Source of the DNA: Amycolatopsis rubida
GTDB taxonomy: Bacteria; Actinomycetota; Actinomycetes; Mycobacteriales; Pseudonocardiaceae
Direction: 5' to 3'
Assembly: GCF_900115345.1 (NCBI RefSeq)
Contig: NZ_FOWC01000005.1
Location: 248,001 to 312,000, forward strand
DNA: 64,000 nt
The notes under the pieces are model-generated. The model had not been told where the DNA came from. It ran no database searches and saw nothing but the letters and a program-made list of their open reading frames with translations. The position numbers were made by a program, and so were the translations under genes. This document shows positions 9,072-20,292 of the stretch, in pieces. Position 1 is the stretch's first letter. Each line of letters opens with the position of its first letter.

Positions 9072-10046
9072 TTATTCTTTCACCAGTTCGTAGCAGCGGA
9101 TGCGCGCCTTCGCGTCGAAGACGGGGACCGTGATCATGATTTCGTCCGCGCCGGTTTGCTTCGCCAACTCCGCGAGCCGCGCTTGGACCTGCTCCCGCTC
9201 CCCGTATGCCTGCGCCGCGCGGAAGTGTTCGAGCTGCGGTGCCATCTCCGGCGCGAACTCGTACCCGGCTGCCTCTTCCGGCGTGAGCATCGGCTGGTCT
9301 CCCCCGCTGCCGGTGAGCAGGTGGGATTTGAGGACGTTCATCGGGCCGGACAGATACTCGGCCTCAGCCTCGGTGTCCGCGCAGATCGTCTCGACGCACA
9401 ACAGCACGTACGGCGTGGAACGCCACTTCGACGGCTGGAACTTCTCCCGGTAACGCTCCAGCGAGGGCGCGGTGTTGTCCGGCCGGATGTGATGCGCGAA
9501 CGCGATCGGCAACCCGCGCTCGGCCGCCACCTCCGCGCCCGCCGGGCTGGAACTGAGCAGCCACGGCTCCGGCACGGTCACTCCGCCCGGGAGCACCTTG
9601 TCACTGCCGAGATACTTCAGAAGCTCGTCGACGTCCGCGTGATAGTCGGCTTCCTGGGCCGGCTCGGCTCCGCGGCGCAACGCCCGGATGATGTCCGGAT
9701 CGAGCGCGCCAGGCCCGCGGCCCACGCCGAGATCGACCCGGCCGCCGTTGAGCGCGGACAAGGTGCCGAACTGCTCAGCCAACGCGAACGGCGCGTGATT
9801 CGGCGCGAGAACCCCGCCGGACCCGACCCGGATCCGGGACGTCACCGCGCCCGCGTGCGCCGCGAGCACCTGCGGGGAGGCACTGGCGATGGCCGGGGAA
9901 CCGTGATGCTCGGCAAACCAGAGCCTGCGGTAGCCGAGTTCGTCGACCCTGCGCGCGACCGCGGAGAGCGGTTCGAGCGCCGCGGTGGCCGACTGCCCGG
10001 CCTCGACCAGCGCGAGTTCAAGTGCGGAGAGCGGCAGATCGATCAT
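9072..10046 (-). CDS. LLM-class flavin-dependent oxidoreductase
   Basis: The protein has 324 aa from the ATG at 10046; the frame stays open upstream, but the alignable protein starts with IDLPLSALELA. It shows the luciferase-like TIM-barrel features of the MsnO8/YhbW-type subgroup: RRLWFAEHHGSPAIASASP, VGSGGVLAPNHAPFALAEQ and VDLGVGRGPG. Members use reduced FMN or F420 for monooxygenation or reduction; the substrate here is unknown. It is monocistronic between a terminator hairpin and an 800-bp repeat-bearing spacer. Confidence 0.88.
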   Translation of the reverse strand: MIDLPLSALELALVEAGQSATAALEPLSAVARRVDELGYRRLWFAEHHGSPAIASASPQVLAAHAGAVTSRIRVGSGGVLAPNHAPFALAEQFGTLSALNGGRVDLGVGRGPGALDPDIIRALRRGAEPAQEADYHADVDELLKYLGSDKVLPGGVTVPEPWLLSSSPAGAEVAAERGLPIAFAHHIRPDNTAPSLERYREKFQPSKWRSTPYVLLCVETICADTEAEAEYLSGPMNVLKSHLLTGSGGDQPMLTPEEAAGYEFAPEMAPQLEHFRAAQAYGEREQVQARLAELAKQTGADEIMITVPVFDAKARIRCYELVKE

Positions 10047-10434
10047 GCCCCCTACGGTAGCGAACGCGGCGGTGTGGCGGGGGTGATTTGTCCACTGTGG
10101 ACGAAGTCTTTGACGGCGAGGCCCGGAGCCGGGAGCGGGTCGGTTGGCGGGGTGCGGACACAGCGCGGCGCGGCGCGGAAAACGCAGTGCGGAGCGGTGG
10201 GTACTGCGGAAGACGCAGCGGAACGTTCGCGGAGCAAGGGATGACACAGGGCTTGGCCAGTGCGACGGGGTTCTTCGGCAGGCGCACCCTCGTGAGACTC
10301 CCGCCACCGCTGAACGCGACTCCTCGCCCAGCCTCGCAGTTGGCGTCTCGGCGGGCGCTTCTCCCGCTCAGCCGCCGCAGCTGGTCCCGGCGGACCGGTG
10401 AGCTGCAGCGCTCCGCCTGGCAACCTGAATCGTC

Positions 10435-10473
10435 GTGAGTGTGCATACCGGTTAGAACCGGCACGAACACTCA
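10435..10473. repeat. Inverted repeat with two nested stems
   Basis: The outer arms gtgagtgt and acactcac are perfectly complementary. Inside them, accggtt and aaccgg form a second stem around a short loop. There is no T tract, so it may be a dispersed intergenic repeat rather than a classical terminator. Confidence 0.75.
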
Positions 10474-10560
10474 CGAGACTCCCGCCACCGCTCGGCCATG
10501 CCCCTGCGAGACCGCTGGCCCAGCGGCCGACTGGCAATCCACCGCGAAGGCATGAGGCAG

Positions 10561-10715
10561 GCCGCCCTTCCCCGCGCAGGCCGCCCTTCCCCGCGCAGGC
10601 CGCCCTTCCCACGCAAGCCGCCCCTTCCCGCGCAAGCCGCCCCTTCCCGCGCAAGCCGCCCCTTCCCGCGCAAGCCGCCCCTTCCCGCGCAAGCCGCCCC
10701 TTCTCGCGCAGGTCG
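10561..10715. repeat. 19-bp tandem repeat array, about 8-9 copies
   Basis: Units are variants of gccgccccttcccgcgcaa. The first two carry cccttcccc and end in g, one is 18 bp long, the middle copies are nearly identical and the last carries ttctc. The unit length varies by one base between copies, so the array does not keep a reading frame and is unlikely to be coding. Confidence 0.9.
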
Positions 10716-10841
10716 CCGCGACCGGGCGAAGCGGGCTGCCCGCTGAGGACGCCGCAGACCGGGACAGGCCGGCCGCCTCTCCCGCACATCACCGCGGCGG
10801 GGCTCAGCAATACCCTGGCCAGAACCCCGCCGACAGCCGCG

Positions 10842-11831
10842 TCAGGCTTCTTCTTCCAGCATTTCCGGGGTGACCGCCGATTCGGTGTCCGGGATGCTCA
10901 GCTCCTTCGCCCGCTTGTCCGCCATCGCGAGCAAACGCCGGATCCGCCCGGCCACTGCGTCTTTCGTCATCTGCGGGTCGGACAGCTGGCCCAGTTCCTC
11001 AAGCGACGCCTGGCGGTTCGACAAGCGCAGGCGGCCGGCGGCGAGCAGGTGGTCCGGGGCGGTGTCGCCCAGGATCTCCAAGGCGCGTTCCACCCGGGCG
11101 GCGGCGGCGACGGCGGCGCGGGCCGAGCGGCGCAGGTTCGCGTCGTCGAAGTTGGCGAGGCGGTTGGCGGTCGCCCGCACTTCGCGGCGCATCCGGCGTT
11201 CTTCCCACTGCAGCACGCTCGTGTGCGCGCCCAGACGGGTCAGCAGGGCACCGATGGCGTCACCGTCTCGGACTACGACCCGGTCCGCGCCCCGTACCTC
11301 CCGGGACTTCGCCTGGATGCCCATCCGCCGGGCCGCGCCGACCAGGGCCAAGGCCGCTTCCGGGCCGGGGCAGGTCACTTCCAGGGAGGACGAGCGGCCC
11401 GGTTCGGTCAGCGAGCCGTGGGCCAGGAAGGCGCCGCGCCAGGCTGCTTCGGCGTCGGCCACTCCGCCGGACACCACGGCGGCGGGCAGGCCTCGCACGG
11501 GGCGGCCGCGCTGGTCGATCAAGCCAGTCTGGCGCGCCAGGCCTTCGCCGTCCTTCACCACGCGCACGACGTACCGCGTCCCCTTGCGCAGGCCGCCGCT
11601 CGCGGTGATCACGTGCACGTCCGAATGATGTCCGTACAGCTCGTGGATCTCCTTGCGCAGCCGCCGCGCGACCGATCCCGTGTCCAGCTCCGCTTCGACC
11701 ACCACCCGGCCGGCCACGATGTGCAGCCCGCCCGCGAAGCGAAGCAGCGACGCGACCTCCGCCCGGCGCGGCCCGATCTTCGTGATCTCGAGCCGGCTCA
11801 GTTCGTCTTTCACCGCGGCGGTCATCGCCAT
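10842..11831 (-). CDS. whiA: Sporulation/cell-division regulator WhiA
   Basis: The protein has 329 aa, the normal WhiA length, starting [14 protein letters not shown] after a GGAGGGG ribosome binding site. The N-terminal two thirds form the LAGLIDADG-like (homing-endonuclease-derived) domain ([20 protein letters not shown]). The C-terminal third is a helix-turn-helix with [13 protein letters not shown] and [13 protein letters not shown]. In streptomycetes WhiA acts with WhiB to switch on division genes at sporulation. It is the last gene of uvrC-rapZ-yvcK-whiA, 36 bp after yvcK. Confidence 0.97.
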   Translation of the reverse strand: MAMTAAVKDELSRLEITKIGPRRAEVASLLRFAGGLHIVAGRVVVEAELDTGSVARRLRKEIHELYGHHSDVHVITASGGLRKGTRYVVRVVKDGEGLARQTGLIDQRGRPVRGLPAAVVSGGVADAEAAWRGAFLAHGSLTEPGRSSSLEVTCPGPEAALALVGAARRMGIQAKSREVRGADRVVVRDGDAIGALLTRLGAHTSVLQWEERRMRREVRATANRLANFDDANLRRSARAAVAAAARVERALEILGDTAPDHLLAAGRLRLSNRQASLEELGQLSDPQMTKDAVAGRIRRLLAMADKRAKELSIPDTESAVTPEMLEEEA

Positions 11832-11867
11832 GTACTGCCCCTCCTGCCTTTCGCTGCGCGCCCGCCG

Positions 11868-12830
11868 TCACCCACAGTGCTCCCCGCCGAGGCCGAGTGC
11901 CTCTCGCATGCACTGGGCGAGCGCACCAGGATCATGCCGTCCCGCCACGACCGGGTCGGCCACCGCCCCCAGGCAGGCCCTGGCTCCGAGGCGTTCGGCC
12001 GCGCGGCGCAGGCTTGCCGGGTCAGGGACGGAATCACGGTCCGCGACGACGGCGTCGACCCGCAGCGCGGGCGCGTGCTCGAAGAGTACGTCCAGATGCC
12101 GCTCCGGGGAGAATCCGCCGGTTTCCCCCGGTTGGGGGACAAGATTCAGCACGACGACCTTCGTCGCCGTCGTGCGCACGAGCGCGTCGTGCAGATCCGG
12201 GACCAGCACGTGCGGCAGCACGCTGGTGAACCACGAGCCGGGGCCGAGGAACACGACGTCCGCCTCCAGCACCGCCTCGATCGCCTCCGCGCAGCCGCGC
12301 GGCGGGCGTTCCTGGCGTCCGGCCGGGTGCAGCGTGATGCGGTGCACCTGGCCGGGCGTGCTGGCGACCGCGACCTGGCCGCGGATGCGCCGGATCGCGT
12401 CCGGGTCCTCGCTGTCCAGGCCGCTGACCTCGCCCTCGATCTCCAGCGGCTCCGGCGACATCGGCAGCACCCGGCCGGAGATGCCCATCAGCCCGCTCGC
12501 CTCGTCGAGCGCGGCCACCGGGTCGCCGAGCACCTCGAACAGCCCGGCGAGCAGCAGGTTGCCGACCGCGTGCCCGGCGAGCGCGCCGTCGCCGCCGAAA
12601 CGGTGCTGGAACACCTCCGCCCACAGCCGCCCGCCGTCCTCGGCGGCGAAGGCGGCGAAGGCCTGGCGCAGGTCGCCCGGCGGCAGCAGCCCCAATTCGC
12701 GGCGCAGCCTGCCGGACGACCCGCCGTCGTCGGCCACCGTCACCACCGCCGTGACGGCGCGGGTGATCCGCCGGAGCGCGGTCAGCGTCGCATGAAGCCC
12801 GTGTCCTCCGCCCAGCGCCACCGCGCGCAC
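11868..12830 (-). CDS. yvcK: YvcK/CuvA family gluconeogenesis factor
   Basis: From the GTG at 12830 this is 320 aa; GGGAG lies 5 bases before it and the family N-terminus (RAVALGGGHGL) follows. A TTG at 12845, overlapping rapZ, is an alternative. Motifs include the nucleotide-sugar-binding GGGHG, VTVADDGGSSGRLR, GNLLLAG and FLGPGSWFTSVLP. YvcK proteins bind UDP-GlcNAc and link central metabolism to cell-wall synthesis and cell shape. The gene follows rapZ with a 1-bp gap, the usual conserved neighbourhood. Confidence 0.95.
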   Translation of the reverse strand: MRAVALGGGHGLHATLTALRRITRAVTAVVTVADDGGSSGRLRRELGLLPPGDLRQAFAAFAAEDGGRLWAEVFQHRFGGDGALAGHAVGNLLLAGLFEVLGDPVAALDEASGLMGISGRVLPMSPEPLEIEGEVSGLDSEDPDAIRRIRGQVAVASTPGQVHRITLHPAGRQERPPRGCAEAIEAVLEADVVFLGPGSWFTSVLPHVLVPDLHDALVRTTATKVVVLNLVPQPGETGGFSPERHLDVLFEHAPALRVDAVVADRDSVPDPASLRRAAERLGARACLGAVADPVVAGRHDPGALAQCMREALGLGGEHCG

Positions 12831-12831
12831 G

Positions 12832-13722
12832 TCACTCCCGGCCAAGATCCCGGTGCACCACCTTTACTGCCATGCCGTCCTCATTGGACAGTCGCTGGGC
12901 GAGTTCCTCGGAGATCGCGACGCTGCGGTGCTTGCCGCCGGTGCAGCCGACCGCGAGCGTCAGGTACCGCTTGCCCTCGCGCTTGTAGCCCGCGCCGATG
13001 AGCCGCAGCAGCTGGTGGTAGCGGTCGAGGAATTCCTCGGCGCCTTCCTGCGACAGCACGTAATTGCGCACCTCGCCGTCGAGGCCGGTGTGCTCGCGCA
13101 GCTCCGGGATCCAGAACGGGTTCGGCAGGAACCGCACGTCCATCACCAGGTCGGCGTCCATCGGCAAACCGTACTTGTAGCCGAAGGACAGCACGGTGAC
13201 ACGGGTCTGCGTGCTGGCCTCGGAACCGAACGCGTCCTCGATCTTCGCGCGCAGGTCGTGCACCGACAGCGCGGACGTGTCGAGCACCAGGTCGGCCTCC
13301 TCGCGCAGCGGCGAAAGCAGCTTGCGCTCGGCGGTGATGCCGTCGGCGAGCCTGCCGTCGCCCTGCATCGGGTGGCCGCGGCGGACCGATTCGAAGCGGC
13401 GCACCAGCACCGCGTCGGTAGCCTCCAGGAACAGCACGCGCGGCTTGTACCCGCGCGCGTCCAGGTCCTTGATGACCGAGGCCAGGTCGTCGGTGAACGC
13501 GCGGGAACGCACGTCCATCACCACCGCCACCTTCGTGATCGCCCCCCGCGCCTGCGCGCCGAGCTCGACCATGGTGGCGATCAGCTCCGGCGGCAGGTTG
13601 TCGACCACGAACCAGCCGAGGTCCTCCAGGCATTTGGCCGCCGTGGAGCGGCCCGCGCCGGACAGGCCGGACACGACCGCGACCTCCATCCCGCTGCCCC
13701 GTTTTTCCTCTTCCGCACTCAC
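12832..13722 (-). CDS. rapZ: RNase adapter/nucleotide-binding protein RapZ
   Basis: The protein has 296 aa from a GTG start. Walker A is GLSGAGRST (residues 19-27), the family's variant with Arg in place of the usual Lys. The C-terminal domain carries VLSFGYKYGLP, DVRFLPNPFW and VGCTGGKHRSVAI, the metabolite-sensing segment that binds GlcN6P in E. coli RapZ. In actinobacteria its exact target is not settled. It starts 19 bp after uvrC. Confidence 0.96.
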   Translation of the reverse strand: MSAEEEKRGSGMEVAVVSGLSGAGRSTAAKCLEDLGWFVVDNLPPELIATMVELGAQARGAITKVAVVMDVRSRAFTDDLASVIKDLDARGYKPRVLFLEATDAVLVRRFESVRRGHPMQGDGRLADGITAERKLLSPLREEADLVLDTSALSVHDLRAKIEDAFGSEASTQTRVTVLSFGYKYGLPMDADLVMDVRFLPNPFWIPELREHTGLDGEVRNYVLSQEGAEEFLDRYHQLLRLIGAGYKREGKRYLTLAVGCTGGKHRSVAISEELAQRLSNEDGMAVKVVHRDLGRE

Positions 13723-13741
13723 GTCTGCGCTTCCTTCCCGA

Positions 13742-15772
13742 TCACGACCCCTGGTCCCCTCCCGGCACTGCCTGCGGCGCGGCGCCGGTCTCCCCGGCCA
13801 GCGCCGCCACCACGGCCTCGGCAGTGCGCCTGCCGAAACCGGGCACCGCTTCGATTTCCTCGACCCGGGCCTGTTTGAGCTTCTTCACCGAGCCGAAGTG
13901 CTTGATCAGCGCGGTGCGCCGAGCCTGCCCGAGTCCGGGCACACTGTCCAATTCGGACGTCTGCATGCGCTTGGCGCGCTTTTCGCGGTGGTAGCGAATG
14001 GCGAACCGGTGCGCCTCGTCGCGCAGCCGCTGCAGCAGATACAGCGCGTCGGACGTGCGCGGGAGGATCATCGGGTCCGGTTCCGCCGGCAGCCACACCT
14101 CTTCGAGCCGCTTCGCGAGCCCGACGACGGCGATGTCGGTGATGCCCAGTTCGGCGAGCACGTCTGCGGCCGCGGTGGCCTGCGGGCCCGCGCCGTCGAC
14201 GACCAGCAGGTTCGGCGGGTACGCGAACTTGCGCGGGCGGCCGGTCTCCGGGTCGATCCCGGCGCGCACCGGCCGGACTGCCTCCTCCCCTGCTTCCTCG
14301 ACGGTCTCGTCAGCGGTTTCCGTTGTCTCAGCCGCGTTTTCGGCCGTTTCCTTGAGATAGCGGTGGAATCGCCGCCGCACGACCTCGGCGATGGACGCGA
14401 CGTCGCCCTCGGTCGCCGCCTCCCGCAGCGCGAACTTGCGGTACTCGGACTTGCGCGGCAGCCCGTCCTCGAACACCACCAGCGACGCCACGACGTCGCT
14501 GCCCTGGATGTGGCTGATGTCGATGCATTCGATGCGCAGCGGCGCGCTGTCGAGCGCGAGGTAGTCCTGAAGCTCCTGCAGCGCCGCCGACCGCGCGGTG
14601 AGATCGCCCGCGCGGCGCAGTTTGTGCTGGGTGAACGCTTCCTTGGCGTTGCGCTCCACCGTTTCCGCGAGCGCCTTCTTGTCGCCGCGCTGCGCCACCC
14701 GCAGCCGCACCCGCGACCCGCGCAGGCCGGACAGCCACTCGGCGACCGCGTCGGCGTCGGCGGGCAGCTCCGGCACCAGCACCTCGCGCGGGACGACCGG
14801 ACCGGCCTCGACGTCGTCGCGGCCCACGCGGTCGGATTCCTCGCCGTAGAACTGGGTGAGGAAGTGGTCGACCAGCGCCGGGACGTCCATTTCCTCGGCC
14901 TTGTCGATCACCCAGCCGCGCTGCCCGCGCACGCGCCCGCCGCGCACGTGGAACACCTGGACGGCGGCCTCCAGTTCGTCGTGCGCGAAGGCGACGAGAT
15001 CGGCGTCCGTGCCGTCGCCGAAGACCACGGCTTGCTTCTCCATCGCACGCCGCAACGCGCCCAGATCGTCCCGCAGCCGTGCGGCTCGCTCGAACTCCAG
15101 CTCCTCGGAAGCGGCGGCCATCTCGCGTTCGAGCCGCTTCATCATCGCGTCCGTGCGGCCGGCGAGGAAGTCGCAGAAGTCCTCGACGATCGCCCGGTGC
15201 TCGTCCGCCGACACCCGGCCGACGCACGGAGCCGAGCACTTGTCGATGTAGCCGAGCAGGCACGGCCGCCCGATCTGCCCGTGCCTGCGGAAGACTCCGG
15301 CGGAACAGGTGCGAGCGGGGAAAACGCGCAGGAGAAGATCGAGCGTCTCGCGGATCGCCCACGCGTGCGCGTACGGCCCGAAGTAGCGGACGCCCTTCTT
15401 GCGCGCGCCGCGGTAGACGTGCAGCCGGGGGTACTCCTCGTTCATCGTGACCGCGAGGACCGGATAGCTCTTGTCGTCCCGGTAGCGGACGTTGAACCGC
15501 GGGTCGAATTCCTTGATCCAGTTGTACTCCAGCTGGAGCGCCTCGACCTCGGTCCCGACGACGGTCCATTCGACGCTCGCCGCGGTGGTGACCATCTGCC
15601 GCGTGCGCGGATGAAGGCCGGACAGGTCGGCGAAGTACGAGTTCAGCCTGCTGCGCAGGCTCTTCGCTTTGCCGACGTAGATGACCCGCTTGGCGTCGTC
15701 GCGGAACTTGTACACGCCAGGCGAGTCCGGGATGCTCCCCGGCTGAGGTCGGTAGGTGGTCGGATCAGCCAC
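13742..15772 (-). CDS. uvrC: Excinuclease ABC subunit C
   Basis: The protein has 676 aa from the GTG at 15772, chosen because [20 protein letters not shown] is the typical actinobacterial UvrC N-terminus. Domains in order are GIY-YIG nuclease (GVYKF and [18 protein letters not shown]), a UVR helical hairpin, the UvrC RNase H-like endonuclease ([23 protein letters not shown]) and C-terminal helix-hairpin-helix repeats ([17 protein letters not shown]). An acidic spacer (about residues 480-500) lies inside the second nuclease domain. UvrC makes both incisions in nucleotide excision repair. It heads the four-gene operon. Confidence 0.97.
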   Translation of the reverse strand: MADPTTYRPQPGSIPDSPGVYKFRDDAKRVIYVGKAKSLRSRLNSYFADLSGLHPRTRQMVTTAASVEWTVVGTEVEALQLEYNWIKEFDPRFNVRYRDDKSYPVLAVTMNEEYPRLHVYRGARKKGVRYFGPYAHAWAIRETLDLLLRVFPARTCSAGVFRRHGQIGRPCLLGYIDKCSAPCVGRVSADEHRAIVEDFCDFLAGRTDAMMKRLEREMAAASEELEFERAARLRDDLGALRRAMEKQAVVFGDGTDADLVAFAHDELEAAVQVFHVRGGRVRGQRGWVIDKAEEMDVPALVDHFLTQFYGEESDRVGRDDVEAGPVVPREVLVPELPADADAVAEWLSGLRGSRVRLRVAQRGDKKALAETVERNAKEAFTQHKLRRAGDLTARSAALQELQDYLALDSAPLRIECIDISHIQGSDVVASLVVFEDGLPRKSEYRKFALREAATEGDVASIAEVVRRRFHRYLKETAENAAETTETADETVEEAGEEAVRPVRAGIDPETGRPRKFAYPPNLLVVDGAGPQATAAADVLAELGITDIAVVGLAKRLEEVWLPAEPDPMILPRTSDALYLLQRLRDEAHRFAIRYHREKRAKRMQTSELDSVPGLGQARRTALIKHFGSVKKLKQARVEEIEAVPGFGRRTAEAVVAALAGETGAAPQAVPGGDQGS

Positions 15773-15941
15773 GTGCCCCACTGTATGGCGAGGGCCCGAC
15801 AGTTTCGGTGAGACCCCTGGGCAGAGCCGCCTGCCGCCGATCCGAATGTTCAGGACGTTTCCGACGTTCGTCGGTTCCTGGCCGGTGAGTGCGCGATTAC
15901 GTTCGGTTTTCCCGAGATCCCCTCCCCGAAGGAAACCCGCC

Positions 15942-16658
15942 ATGCGTACCCGTTTCGCCGCCGCAGCCCTCACCGCTGCCGCGGCGCTCTCGTTCGCCGT
16001 TCCCAGCGCCGCCACCGCGGCCGAACCGAGCATCATCGGCGGCAGCACCGCGCCGTCGGTCAGCTGGGGCGCGCAGGTCTACGTCAACACGCCCGGCCGT
16101 GACTTCCAGGGCTTCAACTGCTCCGGCACGGTCATCGCCCCGGACTGGGTGATGACCGCGGTGCACTGCCTCGACCAGGACGGCTCCGGCATGTTCGTCC
16201 GAGTCGGCACGAACACCCTCTACGGCGGCACCAAGATCGCCGTCGACCGCGAAGAGCAGTCCCCCAACGGCGACATCGCGCTGCTGCACCTCGCGCAGTC
16301 CACGTCGGCGGGCCCGATCTCGCTCGGCAGCTCCGACCCGTCCAACGGCAGCACCAACCAGCTCTACGGCTGGGGCCGCACCACGCCGAGCGGACCGCCC
16401 GCGTCGGCGCTGAAGGTGGCGAACGTCAAGGTGACCGGCCGGTCGACGGATGCCTACGGCGGCCGCGCGATCCAGAGCGTCGGCATCGACGGCTCAGCGT
16501 GGAAGGGCGACTCCGGCGGACCGGAACTGTCCGGCGGCGCGCAGGTCGGCGTCGCGTCGACGGTGCAGAACCAGAGCGGTTCGAACACCCGCGGCACCAA
16601 CAACTACGCGAGCGTCGCTTCGAGCCGCTCGTGGATCCGGAGCACCGCGGGCGTGTGA
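15942..16658 (+). CDS. Secreted S1-family (chymotrypsin-like) serine protease
   Basis: The protein has 238 aa. A Sec signal peptide ends near residue 27 and the mature chain soon shows the activation-type N-terminus IIGG (31-34). The catalytic triad is visible: His75 in TAVHC, Asp111 in NGDIALLHL and Ser191 in GDSGGP; Cys60 and Cys76 can pair. The residue six before the catalytic serine is Ser185, not Asp, so trypsin-like specificity is unlikely. The start ATG follows GAAGGA. No pro-domain is apparent. It probably degrades extracellular protein. Confidence 0.92.
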   Translation: MRTRFAAAALTAAAALSFAVPSAATAAEPSIIGGSTAPSVSWGAQVYVNTPGRDFQGFNCSGTVIAPDWVMTAVHCLDQDGSGMFVRVGTNTLYGGTKIAVDREEQSPNGDIALLHLAQSTSAGPISLGSSDPSNGSTNQLYGWGRTTPSGPPASALKVANVKVTGRSTDAYGGRAIQSVGIDGSAWKGDSGGPELSGGAQVGVASTVQNQSGSNTRGTNNYASVASSRSWIRSTAGV

Positions 16659-16767
16659 CGTTCCCGGTCCGGGCGGGTCGTTCGCGGACCCGCCCGGACC
16701 GCCGCGGAACCGCGCTGCCGTACCGTGGTTTGGCCCGCCCGCCGACCGCTCAGGGAGCGCACCCGCC

Positions 16768-17553
16768 ATGTCTGTCCGCGTCGCCACCTGGAACGTCAAC
16801 TCGATCGTTCCCCGCCTGCCCCGCGTGCTCGACTGGCTCGACAGCACCGCGCCGGACGTGCTGTGCCTGCAGGAACTCAAGAACACCACCGAAGCCTTCC
16901 CCGCCGAGGAGATCGCCGCGCGCGGGTACGAGATCGCGGCCTACGGGCTCGGCCGGTGGAACGGGGTCGCGATCCTTTCGAAAATCGGACTGGACGACGT
17001 GGTGCGCGGCCTGCCCGGCGAGCCCGGCTTCGACGGGCGGGCCGAAGCCCGTGCGATCGGCGCGACGTGCGGCGGGATCCGGATCTGGTCGGTGTACGTG
17101 CCGAACGGGCGCGAGCCGGAAAACCCGCACTACGCCTACAAACTGACGTGGCTGGAGAAGCTGCGCGTCCTGGTCGCCGAGGAGCTGGCGCGGGACCGGC
17201 CGTTCGCGGTGCTCGGCGATTTCAACGTGGCGCCCGCCGACGAAGACGTCTGGGACATCTCGGTGTTCGCCGATTCCACGCACGTCACCGAACCGGAACG
17301 GGCCGCGCTGAAGAAACTGCGCGACGAGGGGCTTTCGGACGTCTTCCCCCGCCCGCTGAAGTACGAGCACCCGTTCACCTACTGGGACTACCGCGGCGGA
17401 AACTTCCCCAACAACAGGGGAATGCGGATCGACCTGGTGTACGCGAACGACGCGTTCGCCAAGGCGGTCACGGATTCCTATGTGGACCGCAATGCCCGCA
17501 AGGGCAAGGGTCCCTCGGACCACGCGCCGATCGTGGTGGATCTGGAGCGCTGA
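16768..17553 (+). CDS. xthA: Exodeoxyribonuclease III (AP endonuclease)
   Basis: The protein has 261 aa with the complete EEP-nuclease pattern: TWNVNSI near the N-terminus, CLQELK (metal-binding Glu), WNGVAILSK, SVYVPNGR, LGDFNVAP (Asp/Asn pair), RIDLVY and the C-terminal SDHAPIVVDL catalytic His/Asp. It cleaves DNA at abasic sites and removes 3' blocks in base excision repair. It is single and convergent with the haemoglobin pseudogene, 7 bp away. Confidence 0.96.
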   Translation: MSVRVATWNVNSIVPRLPRVLDWLDSTAPDVLCLQELKNTTEAFPAEEIAARGYEIAAYGLGRWNGVAILSKIGLDDVVRGLPGEPGFDGRAEARAIGATCGGIRIWSVYVPNGREPENPHYAYKLTWLEKLRVLVAEELARDRPFAVLGDFNVAPADEDVWDISVFADSTHVTEPERAALKKLRDEGLSDVFPRPLKYEHPFTYWDYRGGNFPNNRGMRIDLVYANDAFAKAVTDSYVDRNARKGKGPSDHAPIVVDLER

Positions 17554-17560
17554 GCGCGGG

Positions 17561-17903
17561 TCACGCGGGCGCGACGACATCGTCGGCCAGCGGAGCGACC
17601 GCGCCGACGATCGCGTCCACGGCGGGCTGCGGCACGCCCGCCGCGAGCAGCGCTTCGATCAGGTATTTCGCGACCAGGTCGAAGTGCCGCCGCTCGATGC
17701 CGCGGCCGCGATGGACCTCTTTCATCGTGCGACCGCGGTGCTCGTGCGGGCCGCCGAGCGCGGCGGCGAAGAACTCCACCTGCCCTTGAGCCGCGGCAGG
17801 CTCGTGCCGAGGAAGAACGGCGCGAGGTCCGGGCCCGCGAGGGGAGAAGTCGTCCACTGACGAGACCGTCCTCGCCGCCGATCTGCTCGTAAATGCGCGT
17901 CAT
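17561..17903 (-). pseudogene. Truncated haemoglobin (group I) gene broken by frameshifts
   Basis: Read on the minus strand, the gene begins [16 protein letters not shown] and shifts frame at once to VDDFS. It shifts again to [20 protein letters not shown], then back to [18 protein letters not shown] and a normal C-terminus with [19 protein letters not shown], whose His is the proximal haem ligand position. Together these match a full trHbN of about 120 aa. At least three small indels fall within about 80 bp (17790-17870), and the segment that would carry the B10 tyrosine is damaged. Inference: recent loss of an NO/oxygen-handling protein; assembly error is the alternative. Confidence 0.8.
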
Positions 17904-17972
17904 GGCGCACCAGCGAAGCGGCACCGCATTTCGGCGCGTGTCGCGGCCGTCACCAGCGAGCTGGCAAGAACT

Positions 17973-18419
17973 TCACGCTCCGGTGGCGGCCCGGTGCAGC
18001 TTCCGCAGCGCGCGCACCGCGGTCACCGCGCGTTCGCGGTCCACCGCCTGCACCGCCATCACCGAGAAGTACTCGTCGTCCGGCAGTTCCAGCCGCGCCC
18101 ACGAGGCACCGTCCGGGAAGCTGATCGACAGCACCTGATCCCAGGTGAACACCCGCCGCGCCAGCACGTTGCGGACCTCGATGCCGGTGGCGTCCGCGCG
18201 GACGCGGGCGTTGCCGAACAGCATCGTGCCCGCCGACAGCGCGACGCCGATGCCGATCATCGCGATCTGGTCCGACGCCTCGAACACGACGCCGGTGTGC
18301 GAGCTGCGCAGCAGGACCGCCACCACGACGAACGCCGCGAGCAGCGCCACCGCCAGCACGCTGCACATGACCAGCGCCCGGCGCGGCCGGATCACGAGGG
18401 TGGTCTGCTGCTCGGTCAT
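17973..18419 (-). CDS. PH-domain membrane protein of the rib operon (Rv1417-like)
   Basis: The protein has 148 aa. Two hydrophobic helices (about residues 16-36 and 44-60) precede a PH-like beta domain (about 65-140) with RADATGIEVRNVL, FTWDQVLSISFP and WARLELPDDEYFSVMAVQA. It starts 5 bp after ribH, mirroring the membrane gene beside ribH in mycobacteria. Function unknown. Co-transcription suggests a link to flavin use or transport, which is inference. Confidence 0.8.
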   Translation of the reverse strand: MTEQQTTLVIRPRRALVMCSVLAVALLAAFVVVAVLLRSSHTGVVFEASDQIAMIGIGVALSAGTMLFGNARVRADATGIEVRNVLARRVFTWDQVLSISFPDGASWARLELPDDEYFSVMAVQAVDRERAVTAVRALRKLHRAATGA

Positions 18420-18424
18420 CACGC

Positions 18425-20259
<1,835 letters not shown>

Positions 20260-20292
20260 GGGTGCTCCTTCGCTGCCGCCGCCGGGTGGATG

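Larger units (their letters stand above)
10047..10841. other. Gene-free spacer between whiA and the LLM oxidoreductase gene
   Basis: No frame here has both protein-like composition and a start signal. It holds an 18-bp direct repeat (gagactcccgccaccgct at 10294-10311 and 10474-10491), a long inverted repeat (10435-10473) and a 19-bp tandem array (about 10561-10715). In many actinobacteria gap-pgk-tpi follow whiA; they are absent here, so this may be a rearrangement junction. Confidence 0.8.

Noticed and set aside
10561-10715. CRISPR-like array
   Set aside because: The 19-bp units are directly adjacent with no unique spacers, so it is a simple tandem repeat.
10398-13001. A plus-strand frame of over 800 codons across the 19-bp repeat, whiA and yvcK
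   Set aside because: It runs antisense to two well-defined genes and through non-coding repeats; no domain is visible.
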